DNA of 64,000 nucleotides. Source: Thiodiazotropha sp040506195 (GTDB taxonomy: Bacteria; Pseudomonadota; Gammaproteobacteria; Chromatiales; Chromatiaceae). The DNA lies in assembly GCA_040506195.1 (NCBI GenBank), contig JBEVXH010000004.1, forward strand, positions 463,482 through 527,481, read 5' to 3'. The notes below the pieces were generated by a model. The model was not told the origin of the DNA, did not search any database, and was given only the letters and a program-made list of their open reading frames with translations. Position 1 is the stretch's first letter. Each line of letters begins with the position of its first letter. Below are positions 9,447 to 17,161 of this stretch, piece by piece. The position numbers were made by a program, and so were the translations under genes.

Positions 9447-9899
9447 TCATCCCAGAATGCCGAATGTCCCAACGAGAACGCCATAGCGTAACGCCTTGCC
9501 AAGCCCAATCAGAAGCGTGGCCGGCACCAGTCTGACACCGCTCCATCCGGCCGCTAAACAGAGCGGATCGCCGATAACCGGCAACCAGGAGAACAGCAGT
9601 ATGGGTGTGCCGTAGCGTTTTACCCGTTGTAATGCCTGTCGTTGCTTCTCATCTTTCAGCCCGCGATCCGGAAAACGACGCGCCAGCCACCAGCCGATAA
9701 GCCAACTGCTGAGTCCTCCAAGGGTGTTGCCAAGGGTGGCCACGCCCCACAACAGGGTTGCCTGTGCCGGATTTTGTTGCAGCTCCCACAGCAACATAGC
9801 CTCGGACCCCCCCGGCAGAAGGGTCGAGGCAAGCAGGCTGGTGACAAAGAGTCCGACGGGACCGCCCGAGAGACTCAGGCTTGACGAAAGATCCAGCAT
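9447..9899 (-). CDS. YqaA family (DedA-like) membrane protein
   Basis: A 150-residue integral membrane protein of the YqaA branch of the SNARE-associated/DedA superfamily. Hydrophobic segments surround the family signature LLPGGSEAMLLW and the glycine-rich GNTLGGLSSWLIGWW; a further conserved block is PVIGDPLCLAAGW. Members are thought to act in membrane homeostasis, perhaps lipid flipping; the substrate is not known. It is the last gene of a minus-strand operon and its start overlaps the end of the methyltransferase gene by 25 bases. Confidence 0.87.
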   Translation of the reverse strand: MLDLSSSLSLSGGPVGLFVTSLLASTLLPGGSEAMLLWELQQNPAQATLLWGVATLGNTLGGLSSWLIGWWLARRFPDRGLKDEKQRQALQRVKRYGTPILLFSWLPVIGDPLCLAAGWSGVRLVPATLLIGLGKALRYGVLVGTFGILG

Positions 9900-10810
9900 C
9901 GGTGGGCCGGGTGGCGTTTGAAATCGTCGGGCAGGGTCTGACGGGTGATCTCCTCACAACCGGGTAGTGATTCCAGGTCGTGATCGATCTTGAAACGGCG
10001 CTTGTTGGTTGAGAAGTAGAGCTCTCCGTTTGGTGTAAGCAGTTCCAGGCAGGCGTCGATCAGACGTCGATGATCACGTTGCACATCGAGGATCTCCAGC
10101 ATCTTCTTGGAGTTGGAGAAACTGGGCGGGTCAAGGACGATGAGGCCGAACAGCCGTCGCTCACGCATGGCCCTTTCAAGATAGGCGAAGACATCGGACC
10201 GTTCCAATCGATGGTCATCACCGGCGAAACCGTTGAGGGCCAGGTTGCGCCTGGTCCAGGCCTGATAGGTATTGGAGAGATCGACGCTGGTGGTGGCCAG
10301 GGCGCCGCCAGCCGCGGCGAATACCGAGAAGCTGCCGGTATAGGCGAACAGGTTGAGCATGCGCCGGCCCTCGGCGCGCCGGCGTATCAAACCGCGGGTC
10401 TCTCGATGGTCGAGAAAGAGTCCGGTATCGAGATAGCTATGCAGATCGACCTCGAATTTCAGTCCACCCTCACTGACCGTCAGGCGGCGGCCCCGCTGGC
10501 CGGTTTTTTCGTACTGGGCAAGCCCCCGCTGCCGCTGACGGGTCTTGATTGCCAGGGCCTGGCTTGGGATCTGCAAAGACTCGCGAATCGTTTCGCCTAT
10601 GGCCTGTTGTTCCGCATCAGTCAGTGGTTCCCGGCCTTTGCGGGCAAAGATCTGGGCATGGACTTCACCCTCATACCAGTCAATGGCCAGAGGAAAATCA
10701 GGAATGTCCCGGTCATAGAGGCGGTAGCAACTGATGCCGCGGCGGCGTGCCCACTTGCTCCAGTGGCGTTGGCTCTTGCGCAATCGGTTGCCGAAGTCGC
10801 CAAGTTTCAT
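9875..10810 (-). CDS. RlmK-like 23S rRNA methyltransferase (stand-alone)
   Basis: A 311-residue class I SAM-dependent methyltransferase resembling the C-terminal half of E. coli RlmKL, which makes m7G2069 in 23S rRNA. The N-terminal part (FGNRLRKSQRHWSKWARR then CYRLYDRDIPDFPLAID) is diagnostic of that half; the SAM site is LNLFAYTGSFSVFAAAGGA and the catalytic block is VLDPPSFSNSK. A longer frame extends upstream, but the ATG at 10810 overlaps the DUF423 stop as ATGA and fits the family N-terminus. Whether a separate RlmL exists elsewhere cannot be seen. Confidence 0.85.
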   Translation of the reverse strand: MKLGDFGNRLRKSQRHWSKWARRRGISCYRLYDRDIPDFPLAIDWYEGEVHAQIFARKGREPLTDAEQQAIGETIRESLQIPSQALAIKTRQRQRGLAQYEKTGQRGRRLTVSEGGLKFEVDLHSYLDTGLFLDHRETRGLIRRRAEGRRMLNLFAYTGSFSVFAAAGGALATTSVDLSNTYQAWTRRNLALNGFAGDDHRLERSDVFAYLERAMRERRLFGLIVLDPPSFSNSKKMLEILDVQRDHRRLIDACLELLTPNGELYFSTNKRRFKIDHDLESLPGCEEITRQTLPDDFKRHPAHRCWIFRQA

Positions 10811-11187
10811 CAGTGAGGAATACGCCAGGCCGCCAGGGTGAGGGCGAACCATCCGATGATGAAGGCCGTACCGCCGAAAGGTGTGATCATGCCCAGACTG
10901 CGCACACCGGTGAGCGCCAGGACATAGAGACTGCCGGAGAAAAGCAGGATGCCGGCCAGAAACAGCCAGCCGGCGATGCTCAGGGCGCGCCCCGGGTAGT
11001 GTATGGCGAAGAGTCCTACACCGAACAGGGCCAAGGTATGCAGACCCTGATAGTGAACGGCCTTCTGCCACCAAATCATGTGGTCGGGCGGCAGGCGGGC
11101 CTCCAGGGTGTGGGCGCCGAATGCGCCAAATATCACCAGCAGCATACCGCTGACGGCGGCGAGAATCAGGAAGGCGCGCGCCGTCAA
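10810..11187 (-). CDS. DUF423 family membrane protein
   Basis: A 125-residue inner-membrane protein of the DUF423 (YgdD) family with about four transmembrane helices; the signature GAFGAHTLEARL near residue 22 and the C-terminal GMITPFGGTAFIIGW are typical. Function is unknown. It is translationally coupled on both sides: 4-base overlap with the upstream gene and ATGA overlap with the downstream methyltransferase, a pairing often seen in gammaproteobacteria. Confidence 0.88.
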   Translation of the reverse strand: MTARAFLILAAVSGMLLVIFGAFGAHTLEARLPPDHMIWWQKAVHYQGLHTLALFGVGLFAIHYPGRALSIAGWLFLAGILLFSGSLYVLALTGVRSLGMITPFGGTAFIIGWFALTLAAWRIPH

Positions 11188-11735
11188 CCGTTGTTCCCCT
11201 CTAGTTGCCTGAGCTCCTCGAGAATACCCAGGACTATGGCTTCGGTTTTGCCGTCCAAACGTTTACAGAGCAGATCAGGATCGCGCTCGCCATTGATCAA
11301 GGGACGGATCACGGCAGCCAGCCGGGCCATGGGGCCATCGACCTTACTCATCTGATCCGCCATCTCGGCGATGATCTGCAATGCCTGGGCATTACCGTTG
11401 CCGGCGGCGTGGATCATGGAGGCAAGACCGGGTGCGGCCATCGCCGGATCGGGTCTTACATTCGGATCAGGCAGGGTGGAGGGGTCTTGCAAACCAAGCA
11501 GGATCGCCTCGATGATCACCTGATCCTCCTCGTCCAGACTATTCAAAAGCTCTATATCCCGGCGGCCCTGGTCGAAGATCTTACGGATTGCCGCTACCAG
11601 CTCGGTCCAGCCATTCTCTATCGCTAAAGCCATCAGTTGCTCGAACTCATCTTTACCACCAGGGTGGGAGCCGATTGTGATGACCTGATTGATAAAGGCG
11701 GCATGCACCGCCAGAATCTGCGCTCTCTTGTCCAT
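11184..11735 (-). CDS. Uncharacterised helical protein
   Basis: A 183-residue protein that I do not recognise. There is no signal peptide or membrane segment. It is predicted largely alpha-helical, with acidic stretches (LLNSLDEEDQVIIEAILLGL) and a middle Asp/Pro-rich linker (PSTLPDPNVRPDPAMAAPG). It overlaps both neighbours by 1-4 bases, so it is made together with the thioredoxin/HEAT protein upstream and the DUF423 protein downstream. A partnership with the HEAT protein is possible but only positional. Confidence 0.65.
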   Translation of the reverse strand: MDKRAQILAVHAAFINQVITIGSHPGGKDEFEQLMALAIENGWTELVAAIRKIFDQGRRDIELLNSLDEEDQVIIEAILLGLQDPSTLPDPNVRPDPAMAAPGLASMIHAAGNGNAQALQIIAEMADQMSKVDGPMARLAAVIRPLINGERDPDLLCKRLDGKTEAIVLGILEELRQLEGNNG

Positions 11736-12391
11736 CAGCCGTCTCCCCCGTTAAGTAGCTCCAGTGATTCGTTTGCGATCTCCCTGACATCGGGATTGTC
11801 GTCATCGAGCATTCCGCGCAACGGTTCCATGGCATCACTGGAATGAGTCAGGCCCAGGTAGTGAGCGGCATCGGCACGCAGGGCGGCATCCGGTGATTGT
11901 GCCAGTCCCTGCAAGTCAGCTAGGGTAGACTGCCATAGTGGCGTTCCCTGTAGTTCCTCTGCTACAACGCCGATACCGATACGCGCCACGATGGGAGTGG
12001 TGGGGGATCGCAACAGACCCAACAGCTCCGGCATCGCATCGGGATTGCGCTGCAGCCAGGTTACCGCGGCATGGGCGCGCTGGGTTTCGAACAGGTGGAT
12101 GAGATAGCTTGCCTTTCCTTCATCCCGATCCGTCAGATCGATCCATCGCTCGAGCTCATCGAGTGACAGGGTCCCCTCCAACTCGAAGCGGCCGATACGG
12201 GTCCAGGGGACGGTCCGTGTACCGAAACTCTGTGCGATCCGCGGGTGTCGAATGATATTGACGGCTTCCAGACGGCCGATTCTGCCCTGTTTCAGCAGTT
12301 GGCCCAGATTTTGTAAAACCACGGGACAGTGAGCACAGCCGGGGGCCATCAGCAATAGGGCGTCTGGGGCTTCTCTCTCGCTCATGTGCAC
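11735..12391 (-). CDS. Thioredoxin-fold / HEAT-repeat fusion protein
   Basis: A 218-residue cytoplasmic protein. Residues ~10-85 look like a short thioredoxin-like domain with a CxxC site (MAPGCAHCPVVLQNL) and the cis-proline loop TRTVPWTRIG. Residues ~100-215 are HEAT-like helical repeats (DAALRADAAHYLGLTHSSDA; DDDNPDVREIANESLELL). The combination suggests a redox-active adaptor that holds a client protein. It is the first gene of the five-gene minus operon and faces away from aprBA. Substrate unknown; the domain reading is from motifs. Confidence 0.7.
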   Translation of the reverse strand: MHMSEREAPDALLLMAPGCAHCPVVLQNLGQLLKQGRIGRLEAVNIIRHPRIAQSFGTRTVPWTRIGRFELEGTLSLDELERWIDLTDRDEGKASYLIHLFETQRAHAAVTWLQRNPDAMPELLGLLRSPTTPIVARIGIGVVAEELQGTPLWQSTLADLQGLAQSPDAALRADAAHYLGLTHSSDAMEPLRGMLDDDNPDVREIANESLELLNGGDG

Positions 12392-12931
12392 GCTCGAAAA
12401 TCGGCCACTTTAACCTAAAAGGCGGGTTCTGCAAGTTTTTGACAACTTAAAAATGGTTAATCAAAACCAGAAAATCCCTGGAATACCCAATCTATGCATA
12501 TCTCCCTTGGGATAGTCGCCGCTACTCCGCAGCCGTTTCATCTTCGGTCAATAAGAAGACCTTATTCAGTATATCGGCATTTTCTTTTTGATAAATAGGG
12601 GCTTACCAAACCAAGTAAAACAGTATGCTTTACAAGGGGCTAGGTTAATAAGCGGATTTTATGCGCCCTCATTAAAAAACTGTTTGGCTAAAGGGATTGT
12701 AAGGCATTAATGTTTGTCGCCCCGAGTCCAGCTTGCGCGCATGCGTGCGATGGAATGCCCGGCTGTGCGGCCTGGCTGAATCGGGTGTGAAACTAGGTTC
12801 GGACGCCATCGGGCACGGGCCAGGAGAGATACTAAAGACTGACGCCGGGAATTGTCCGGGTGTGCTTGAAAAAGCTGCGGCATCTCACGGCGTCTGAATC
12901 ACTGCAGTGAAACCCTTAGGAGATAAACACC
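12392..12931. other. Long divergent intergenic region / aprBA leader
   Basis: 540 bases between the thioredoxin/HEAT gene (minus) and aprB (plus) without a convincing gene. It should hold the promoters for both directions. aprB has a strong ribosome site (TAGGAGATAAACACC before ATG). The last ~200 bases are GC-rich with small inverted repeats (for example around 12841-12860), which would form structure in a long 5' leader. Confidence 0.5.
12684..12712 (+). promoter_or_regulatory. Possible sigma-70-type promoter for aprBA
   Basis: TTGGCT at 12684 and TTAATG at 12707 with a 17-base spacer, 220 bases upstream of aprB. Both hexamers are imperfect, and other pairs in this AT-rich stretch could serve, so this is tentative. 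Confidence 0.25.
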
Positions 12932-13405
12932 ATGCCTACATTTGTGCGTACTGAGAAGTGCGATGGCTGTAAAGGCCAGGACAGGACAGCTTGCATGTAC
13001 ATCTGTCCTCATGACCTGATGAAGCTGGATAAAGACGGCTCGGAAACAGGCCATGCCATGAAGTCGTTCAACCAAGAGCCTGAGCAGTGCTGGGAGTGCT
13101 ACTCCTGCATCAAGATCTGCCCTCAGCAGGCTATCGAAGCGCGTCCTTACGCTGATATCGTACCTCTTGGCGCCTCTGTACAGCCTCTGCGCGGTACCGA
13201 TTCCATCATGTGGACCATCAAGTTCCGCAACGGCACCATGAAGCGCTTCAAGTTCCCGATCCGTACTACTCCTGAGGGTTCCATCGATCCCTATGGTGGT
13301 AAACCTGCCGCTGATATAGCGAAGATCGGTGAGCCCGGTTTCTTCAATCACAACGAGCAGAACGGCTATCGTGCCGGTGATGCCAGTGAGCTGATCCGTA
13401 AATAA
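12932..13405 (+). CDS. aprB: Adenylylsulfate reductase beta subunit AprB
   Basis: Iron-sulfur subunit (157 residues) of APS reductase. In sulfur oxidisers the enzyme runs backwards, joining sulfite and AMP to give APS while two electrons leave through the two [4Fe-4S] clusters. Both cluster motifs are visible: the unusual first one with an insertion (KCDGCKGQDRTACMYICP) and the second one (CWECYSCIKICP). The C-terminal region wraps around AprA in known structures. Strong Shine-Dalgarno and a biased codon choice (many CGT, GGT, CCT) point to high expression. aprA follows after 50 bases. Confidence 0.97.
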   Translation: MPTFVRTEKCDGCKGQDRTACMYICPHDLMKLDKDGSETGHAMKSFNQEPEQCWECYSCIKICPQQAIEARPYADIVPLGASVQPLRGTDSIMWTIKFRNGTMKRFKFPIRTTPEGSIDPYGGKPAADIAKIGEPGFFNHNEQNGYRAGDASELIRK

Positions 13406-13455
13406 ATCGGATTCAGACAGATTTTTGAAACTAACGAAATTTTGAGGAATTAAAA

Positions 13456-15441
13456 ATGGCTGAATTCGGAAATCCGGAAGTCGTCCAAGAAGAGGTAGAC
13501 ATCCTGCTGATCGGCGGTGGTATGGCCTGTAGTGGTGCCGCCTATGAGATCGGTCCATGGGTTGAGGCTGCCGGTGGCGACATCAAAATTAAGCTGGTCG
13601 ACAAGGCCGCTATGGATCGCTCTGGTGCGGTTGCCCAGGGTCTGTCTGCGATCAACACCTACATCGGTTCTGAGCAGGATCCTGCCGACTACGCCCGTAT
13701 GGTCTCCAACGACCTGATGGGTATCACCCGCGACGATCTGGCCTATGACCTGGGCCGTCACGTTGATGAGTCCGTTCATCTGTTCGAAGAGTGGGGCCTG
13801 CCCATCTGGAAAACTGACGAGAACGGTGAGCGTCACGACGGCTCCAAAGGCATGACCTCGCTGAAGGACGGCGGCAAACCCGTACGTTCCGGTAAGTGGC
13901 AGATCATGATCAACGGCGAATCCTACAAGTGGATCGTTGCTGAAGCCGCGAAGAAAGCGCTGGGCATGGACAACATCCAAGAGCGTATCTTCATCGTCAA
14001 GCTGGTTAACGACAAGAACGACAGCAACCGCATCGCCGGTGCCGTCGGTTTCTCTGTTCGTGAGCACAAGCTGTATGTCTTCAAGGCGAAAGCCATCCTG
14101 CTGGCTGCCGGTGGTTGTGTGAACATCTTCCGTCCCCGCTCTGTGGGTGAGGGTCAGGGCCGTGCCTGGTACCCCGTATGGAACGCTGGTTCCACCTATG
14201 CCATGGCTGCCGAGGCCGGCGCTGAGCTGACCATGATGGAAAACCGCTTCGTACCGACCCGTTTCAAAGACGGTTACGGTCCTGTCGGCGCATGGTTCCT
14301 GCTCTTCAAATCCAAGGCTACCAATGCTTTTGGTGAAGTCTACATGGACCGCAACAAGGAGATGCTGGACGACTATCCTCCTTATGGCCAGGCTGCCGTT
14401 CCGGCATCTTGCCTGCGTAACCACCTGATGCTGAAAGAGATGAAAGAGGGCCGTGGTCCTATCTGGATGGATACCGTCACCGCGCTTGCCAACCTGCGTG
14501 AGACCCTGTCTCCTCGTGAGGTTAAGCATCTGGAAGCAGAAGCTTGGGAAGACTTCCTGGACATGTGTATCGGCCAGTGCGGTATCTGGGCGGGTGAAAA
14601 CATCGAGCCTGAGAAAAAGAACTCCGAGCTGATGCCCACCGAACCCTACCTGCTGGGCTCTCACTCCGGTTGCTGCGGCATCTGGACCTCCGGTCCTGAA
14701 GATGTTGGCGCACCTACCGAGGAGACCGAGGCTGGCGTGCCCGAGCATCTGCCTCAGGGCTGGAACTGGGGCTACCGTGGTATGACCACCGTGTCCGGTC
14801 TGTTCACCGCGGGTGACGGCGTGGGCGCATCCGGCCACAAGTTCTCTTCCGGTTCTCACGCAGAAGGCCGTATGGCTGCCAAGGCGATGGTTAAGTACGT
14901 CATGGACAACAAGGACTACAGCCCTGAGCTGGACACCGATGTTGATTCCCTGATCGAAGAGATCTACCGTCCGGTCCGTAACTACCTTGAGCACAAGGAC
15001 TACTCAACCGCAATCGATGTGAACCCCAATTACATCACACCGCGGATGCTGCAGTTCCGCCTGCAGAAGGTTATGGATGAGTACGTTGCCGGTGTTGCCA
15101 CCTACTACACCACCAACGAGCACATGCTGGACCTGGCAGAGCAGAAGCTGGAAATGCTGAAGGAAGACGCCCTCAAGATGCGTGCGAAAGACCTCCACGA
15201 GCTGCTGCGTGCGTGGGAGAACTATCACCGCATCCTGACTGCTGAAGCTCACATGAAACACATTCAGTTCCGTCAAGAGTCTCGTTATCCCGGTTTCTAC
15301 TACCGCATGGATAAGAACTTTGTCGACGAAGAGAACTGGAAGTGCTTCGTGAACTCCATCTACGACAAAGAGACCAAGACCTACAAGTGCTTCAAGCGTG
15401 CACATGTAGATATCGTAGATAAGGCTAAGTTGTTCAAGTAA
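13456..15441 (+). CDS. aprA: Adenylylsulfate reductase alpha subunit AprA
   Basis: FAD-containing catalytic subunit (661 residues) of APS reductase; forms the AprAB heterodimer in the cytoplasm and passes electrons to the Qmo complex. The FAD-binding N-terminus (LLIGGGMACSGAAYEIG), the stretch RSGAVAQGLSAIN and the C-terminal flavin-contacting region (GDGVGASGHKFSSGSHAEGR) are all present, and length is full. Ribosome site GAGGAATTAAAA precedes the ATG. Strong codon bias fits a major protein; this bias also creates a long but spurious antisense frame. Followed by a clear terminator, so aprBA is a two-gene operon. Confidence 0.97.
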   Translation: MAEFGNPEVVQEEVDILLIGGGMACSGAAYEIGPWVEAAGGDIKIKLVDKAAMDRSGAVAQGLSAINTYIGSEQDPADYARMVSNDLMGITRDDLAYDLGRHVDESVHLFEEWGLPIWKTDENGERHDGSKGMTSLKDGGKPVRSGKWQIMINGESYKWIVAEAAKKALGMDNIQERIFIVKLVNDKNDSNRIAGAVGFSVREHKLYVFKAKAILLAAGGCVNIFRPRSVGEGQGRAWYPVWNAGSTYAMAAEAGAELTMMENRFVPTRFKDGYGPVGAWFLLFKSKATNAFGEVYMDRNKEMLDDYPPYGQAAVPASCLRNHLMLKEMKEGRGPIWMDTVTALANLRETLSPREVKHLEAEAWEDFLDMCIGQCGIWAGENIEPEKKNSELMPTEPYLLGSHSGCCGIWTSGPEDVGAPTEETEAGVPEHLPQGWNWGYRGMTTVSGLFTAGDGVGASGHKFSSGSHAEGRMAAKAMVKYVMDNKDYSPELDTDVDSLIEEIYRPVRNYLEHKDYSTAIDVNPNYITPRMLQFRLQKVMDEYVAGVATYYTTNEHMLDLAEQKLEMLKEDALKMRAKDLHELLRAWENYHRILTAEAHMKHIQFRQESRYPGFYYRMDKNFVDEENWKCFVNSIYDKETKTYKCFKRAHVDIVDKAKLFK

Positions 15442-15468
15442 TTCTTGACTGTTTAGTTGCTTTGGAGG

Positions 15469-15498
15469 GTCCGGGTACCGTAAGGTGCCCGGACTTTT
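15469..15498 (+). terminator. Rho-independent terminator after aprBA
   Basis: Hairpin GTCCGGGTACC - GTAA - GGTGCCCGGAC with one G-T pair, followed by TTTTCC, 28 bases past the aprA stop. Confidence 0.85.
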
Positions 15499-15630
15499 CC
15501 GTCTTTAATGCATGCTGTTTGTGCGGTTTTTAAATGAACACATGTGTACGGTTATACTCTAAAGGCGAACCGTGTCTGCAGTCCGCGACTTGGACTGATA
15601 TTCAGCCGATTTCGATATCGGAGGCAGAGA

Positions 15631-16521
15631 ATGAGCGAAAAATTCGATATTCCTTTCAAAAGCAGTTTCGTGCCTGCGGTGCTTGAGCCTGGCGCCAGGC
15701 TCAAGTTCAACTGTCACAAGGGGGTTTCCTGCTTTAACGCCTGCTGCAAGCATGCGGATATACAGCTCACACCCTATGACATCCTGCGCCTGAAGGGTAA
15801 TCTGGGGATCAGTGTTACGGAGTTTCTCAAGGACCACACGGTGCCTTACGAGATGGATAAGGATGGCCTGCCGGGGGTGAAGCTTCGAACCGATAATGAG
15901 GGTGCCTGTCTGTTTGTCAACGATGAAGGCTGCAGTGTCTATAAGGATCGCCCGACAGCCTGCCGTTACTATCCGATCGGACACATGGCCATGCGCGAAG
16001 CGGGTTCCAGCGAGGACGAAGCGCGTTACTTTCTGATCAGAGAGGATCACTGTAAGGGGCATGAGGAGGATAGGGAGATATTGGTAGACGAATACCGCAA
16101 GGAGCAGGAGGTGGAGGTCTACGATCAGCTCAATCGTGAATGGTTACAGCTGATGCTGAAGAAGAAATCGGCAGGGCCAACTATCGGTCGTCCCTCCGAC
16201 ACCAGTCTGCAGTTCTTTTTCATGTGCTCCTACGACACCGACCGGTTGCGCCGTTTCGTGCTGAGCGACTCTTTCAAGGCTTCCTACGATCTGGACAAGA
16301 AGTTTTACGAGACCATGGAGAAAGAAGATCTTGCCTTGATGCAGTTCGGTACCCGGCTGTTGAAGCAGGTCCTGTTCGGCGAGGTCACCATTCCGGTGAA
16401 GGATAATGCCAGTGAAAAGCGCATAGAAGAGCGCAAAGAGATTCTGGAAATGCGCAGAAAGGCGGAGGTCGAAATGCATAAGCAGAAACAGGAGCAGCAG
16501 ATGAAGGATGCGTTGTCCTGA
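15631..16521 (+). CDS. YkgJ family cysteine-cluster protein
   Basis: A 296-residue soluble protein of the YkgJ/UPF0153 family, which binds zinc or an iron-sulfur cluster through conserved cysteines. Cysteines visible: CHKGVSCFNACCKHAD near residue 25 and CLFVNDEGCSVYKDRPTACRYYP near residue 95. The C-terminal third is charged and probably a coiled coil (KRIEERKEILEMRRKAEVE). The frame extends upstream, but the ATG at 15631 has a GGAGGCAGAG ribosome site and a typical family start. It follows the aprBA terminator and so likely has its own promoter; a link with sulfur metabolism is only positional. Confidence 0.82.
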   Translation: MSEKFDIPFKSSFVPAVLEPGARLKFNCHKGVSCFNACCKHADIQLTPYDILRLKGNLGISVTEFLKDHTVPYEMDKDGLPGVKLRTDNEGACLFVNDEGCSVYKDRPTACRYYPIGHMAMREAGSSEDEARYFLIREDHCKGHEEDREILVDEYRKEQEVEVYDQLNREWLQLMLKKKSAGPTIGRPSDTSLQFFFMCSYDTDRLRRFVLSDSFKASYDLDKKFYETMEKEDLALMQFGTRLLKQVLFGEVTIPVKDNASEKRIEERKEILEMRRKAEVEMHKQKQEQQMKDALS

Positions 16522-16535
16522 ATATCTTGTATTCA

Positions 16536-16649
16536 GTCCGCAAATGAACGCGAATCAACGCAAATAATATCGTTTTCGTTCCTATTCCATCTACCCTATG
16601 CATCCCCTCGCAGTGCGGGTGTGGCTTGGCGCAACGTTTATTTGCGGAC
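16536..16649. repeat. Dispersed inverted-repeat element, copy B (complete, MITE/REP-like)
   Basis: 114-base element with near-perfect terminal inverted repeats: left end GTCCGCAAATGAACGCGAAT, right end CGTTTATTTGCGGAC. The inside carries GCGGGTGTGGCTTGGCGC, matching the core of copies A, C and D. It lies between the convergent ykgJ-like and phhB genes. No coding capacity. Confidence 0.75.
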
Positions 16650-16659
16650 AGTTTTTCTT

Positions 16660-17001
16660 TCATCCACTGTACAGCTGATCCGTTTTCGCCGCCATGATGA
16701 AATCGTTGCGGTGAAGCCCTCTTATTTTGTGCGACCACCAGGTCACGGTGGTTTTCCCCCACTCGGTCAGCAGGGCAGGGTGGTGTCCCTCATCCTCCGC
16801 CAGCGCCCCGACCCTGTTGCTGAACTCGAGGCTGTCTACGAAGTTTTTGAATGTAAAAGTTTTTTCCAATTGCATAATCCCGTTGCGCACCTCGATATTC
16901 CAGTCGGGTATGGTGCGTATCAGCTCTGCTAGCTCATCATCGCTGACTTTTGGCGCATCAGCGCGACAGGCCTCACACTTTTCCTCGGTTAATGCTGCCA
17001 T
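16660..17001 (-). CDS. phhB: 4a-hydroxytetrahydrobiopterin dehydratase (PhhB/DCoH)
   Basis: A 113-residue pterin-4a-carbinolamine dehydratase, which recycles the pterin product of aromatic amino-acid hydroxylases; homologues also act in pterin or molybdopterin-linked steps in bacteria lacking such hydroxylases. The signature EDEGHHPALLTEWGKTTVTWW contains the catalytic histidines, followed by the typical LHRNDFIMAAKTDQ ending. Length is normal. No phenylalanine hydroxylase lies nearby. Divergent from the receiver-domain gene across 160 bases. Confidence 0.93.
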   Translation of the reverse strand: MAALTEEKCEACRADAPKVSDDELAELIRTIPDWNIEVRNGIMQLEKTFTFKNFVDSLEFSNRVGALAEDEGHHPALLTEWGKTTVTWWSHKIRGLHRNDFIMAAKTDQLYSG

Positions 17002-17161
17002 TGGGCGTTTCCTCTATTCGAATATGTCAGATATAGTTAGATTAGGCAGGTGTCTCAAGCATTTGTGCATGGCACCTTAGTGGGATTATCATGCAGATTG
17101 CCGAGATAGCATACACAGAATCAATAGGGGAAAGCCGAGCTTCAGTGCGGCCTACAGATAA

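Noticed and set aside
13450..14994. A 514-codon open frame on the strand opposite aprA
   Set aside because: It is a shadow created by the strong codon bias of aprA. It has no ribosome site and no recognisable domain, while aprA is beyond doubt.
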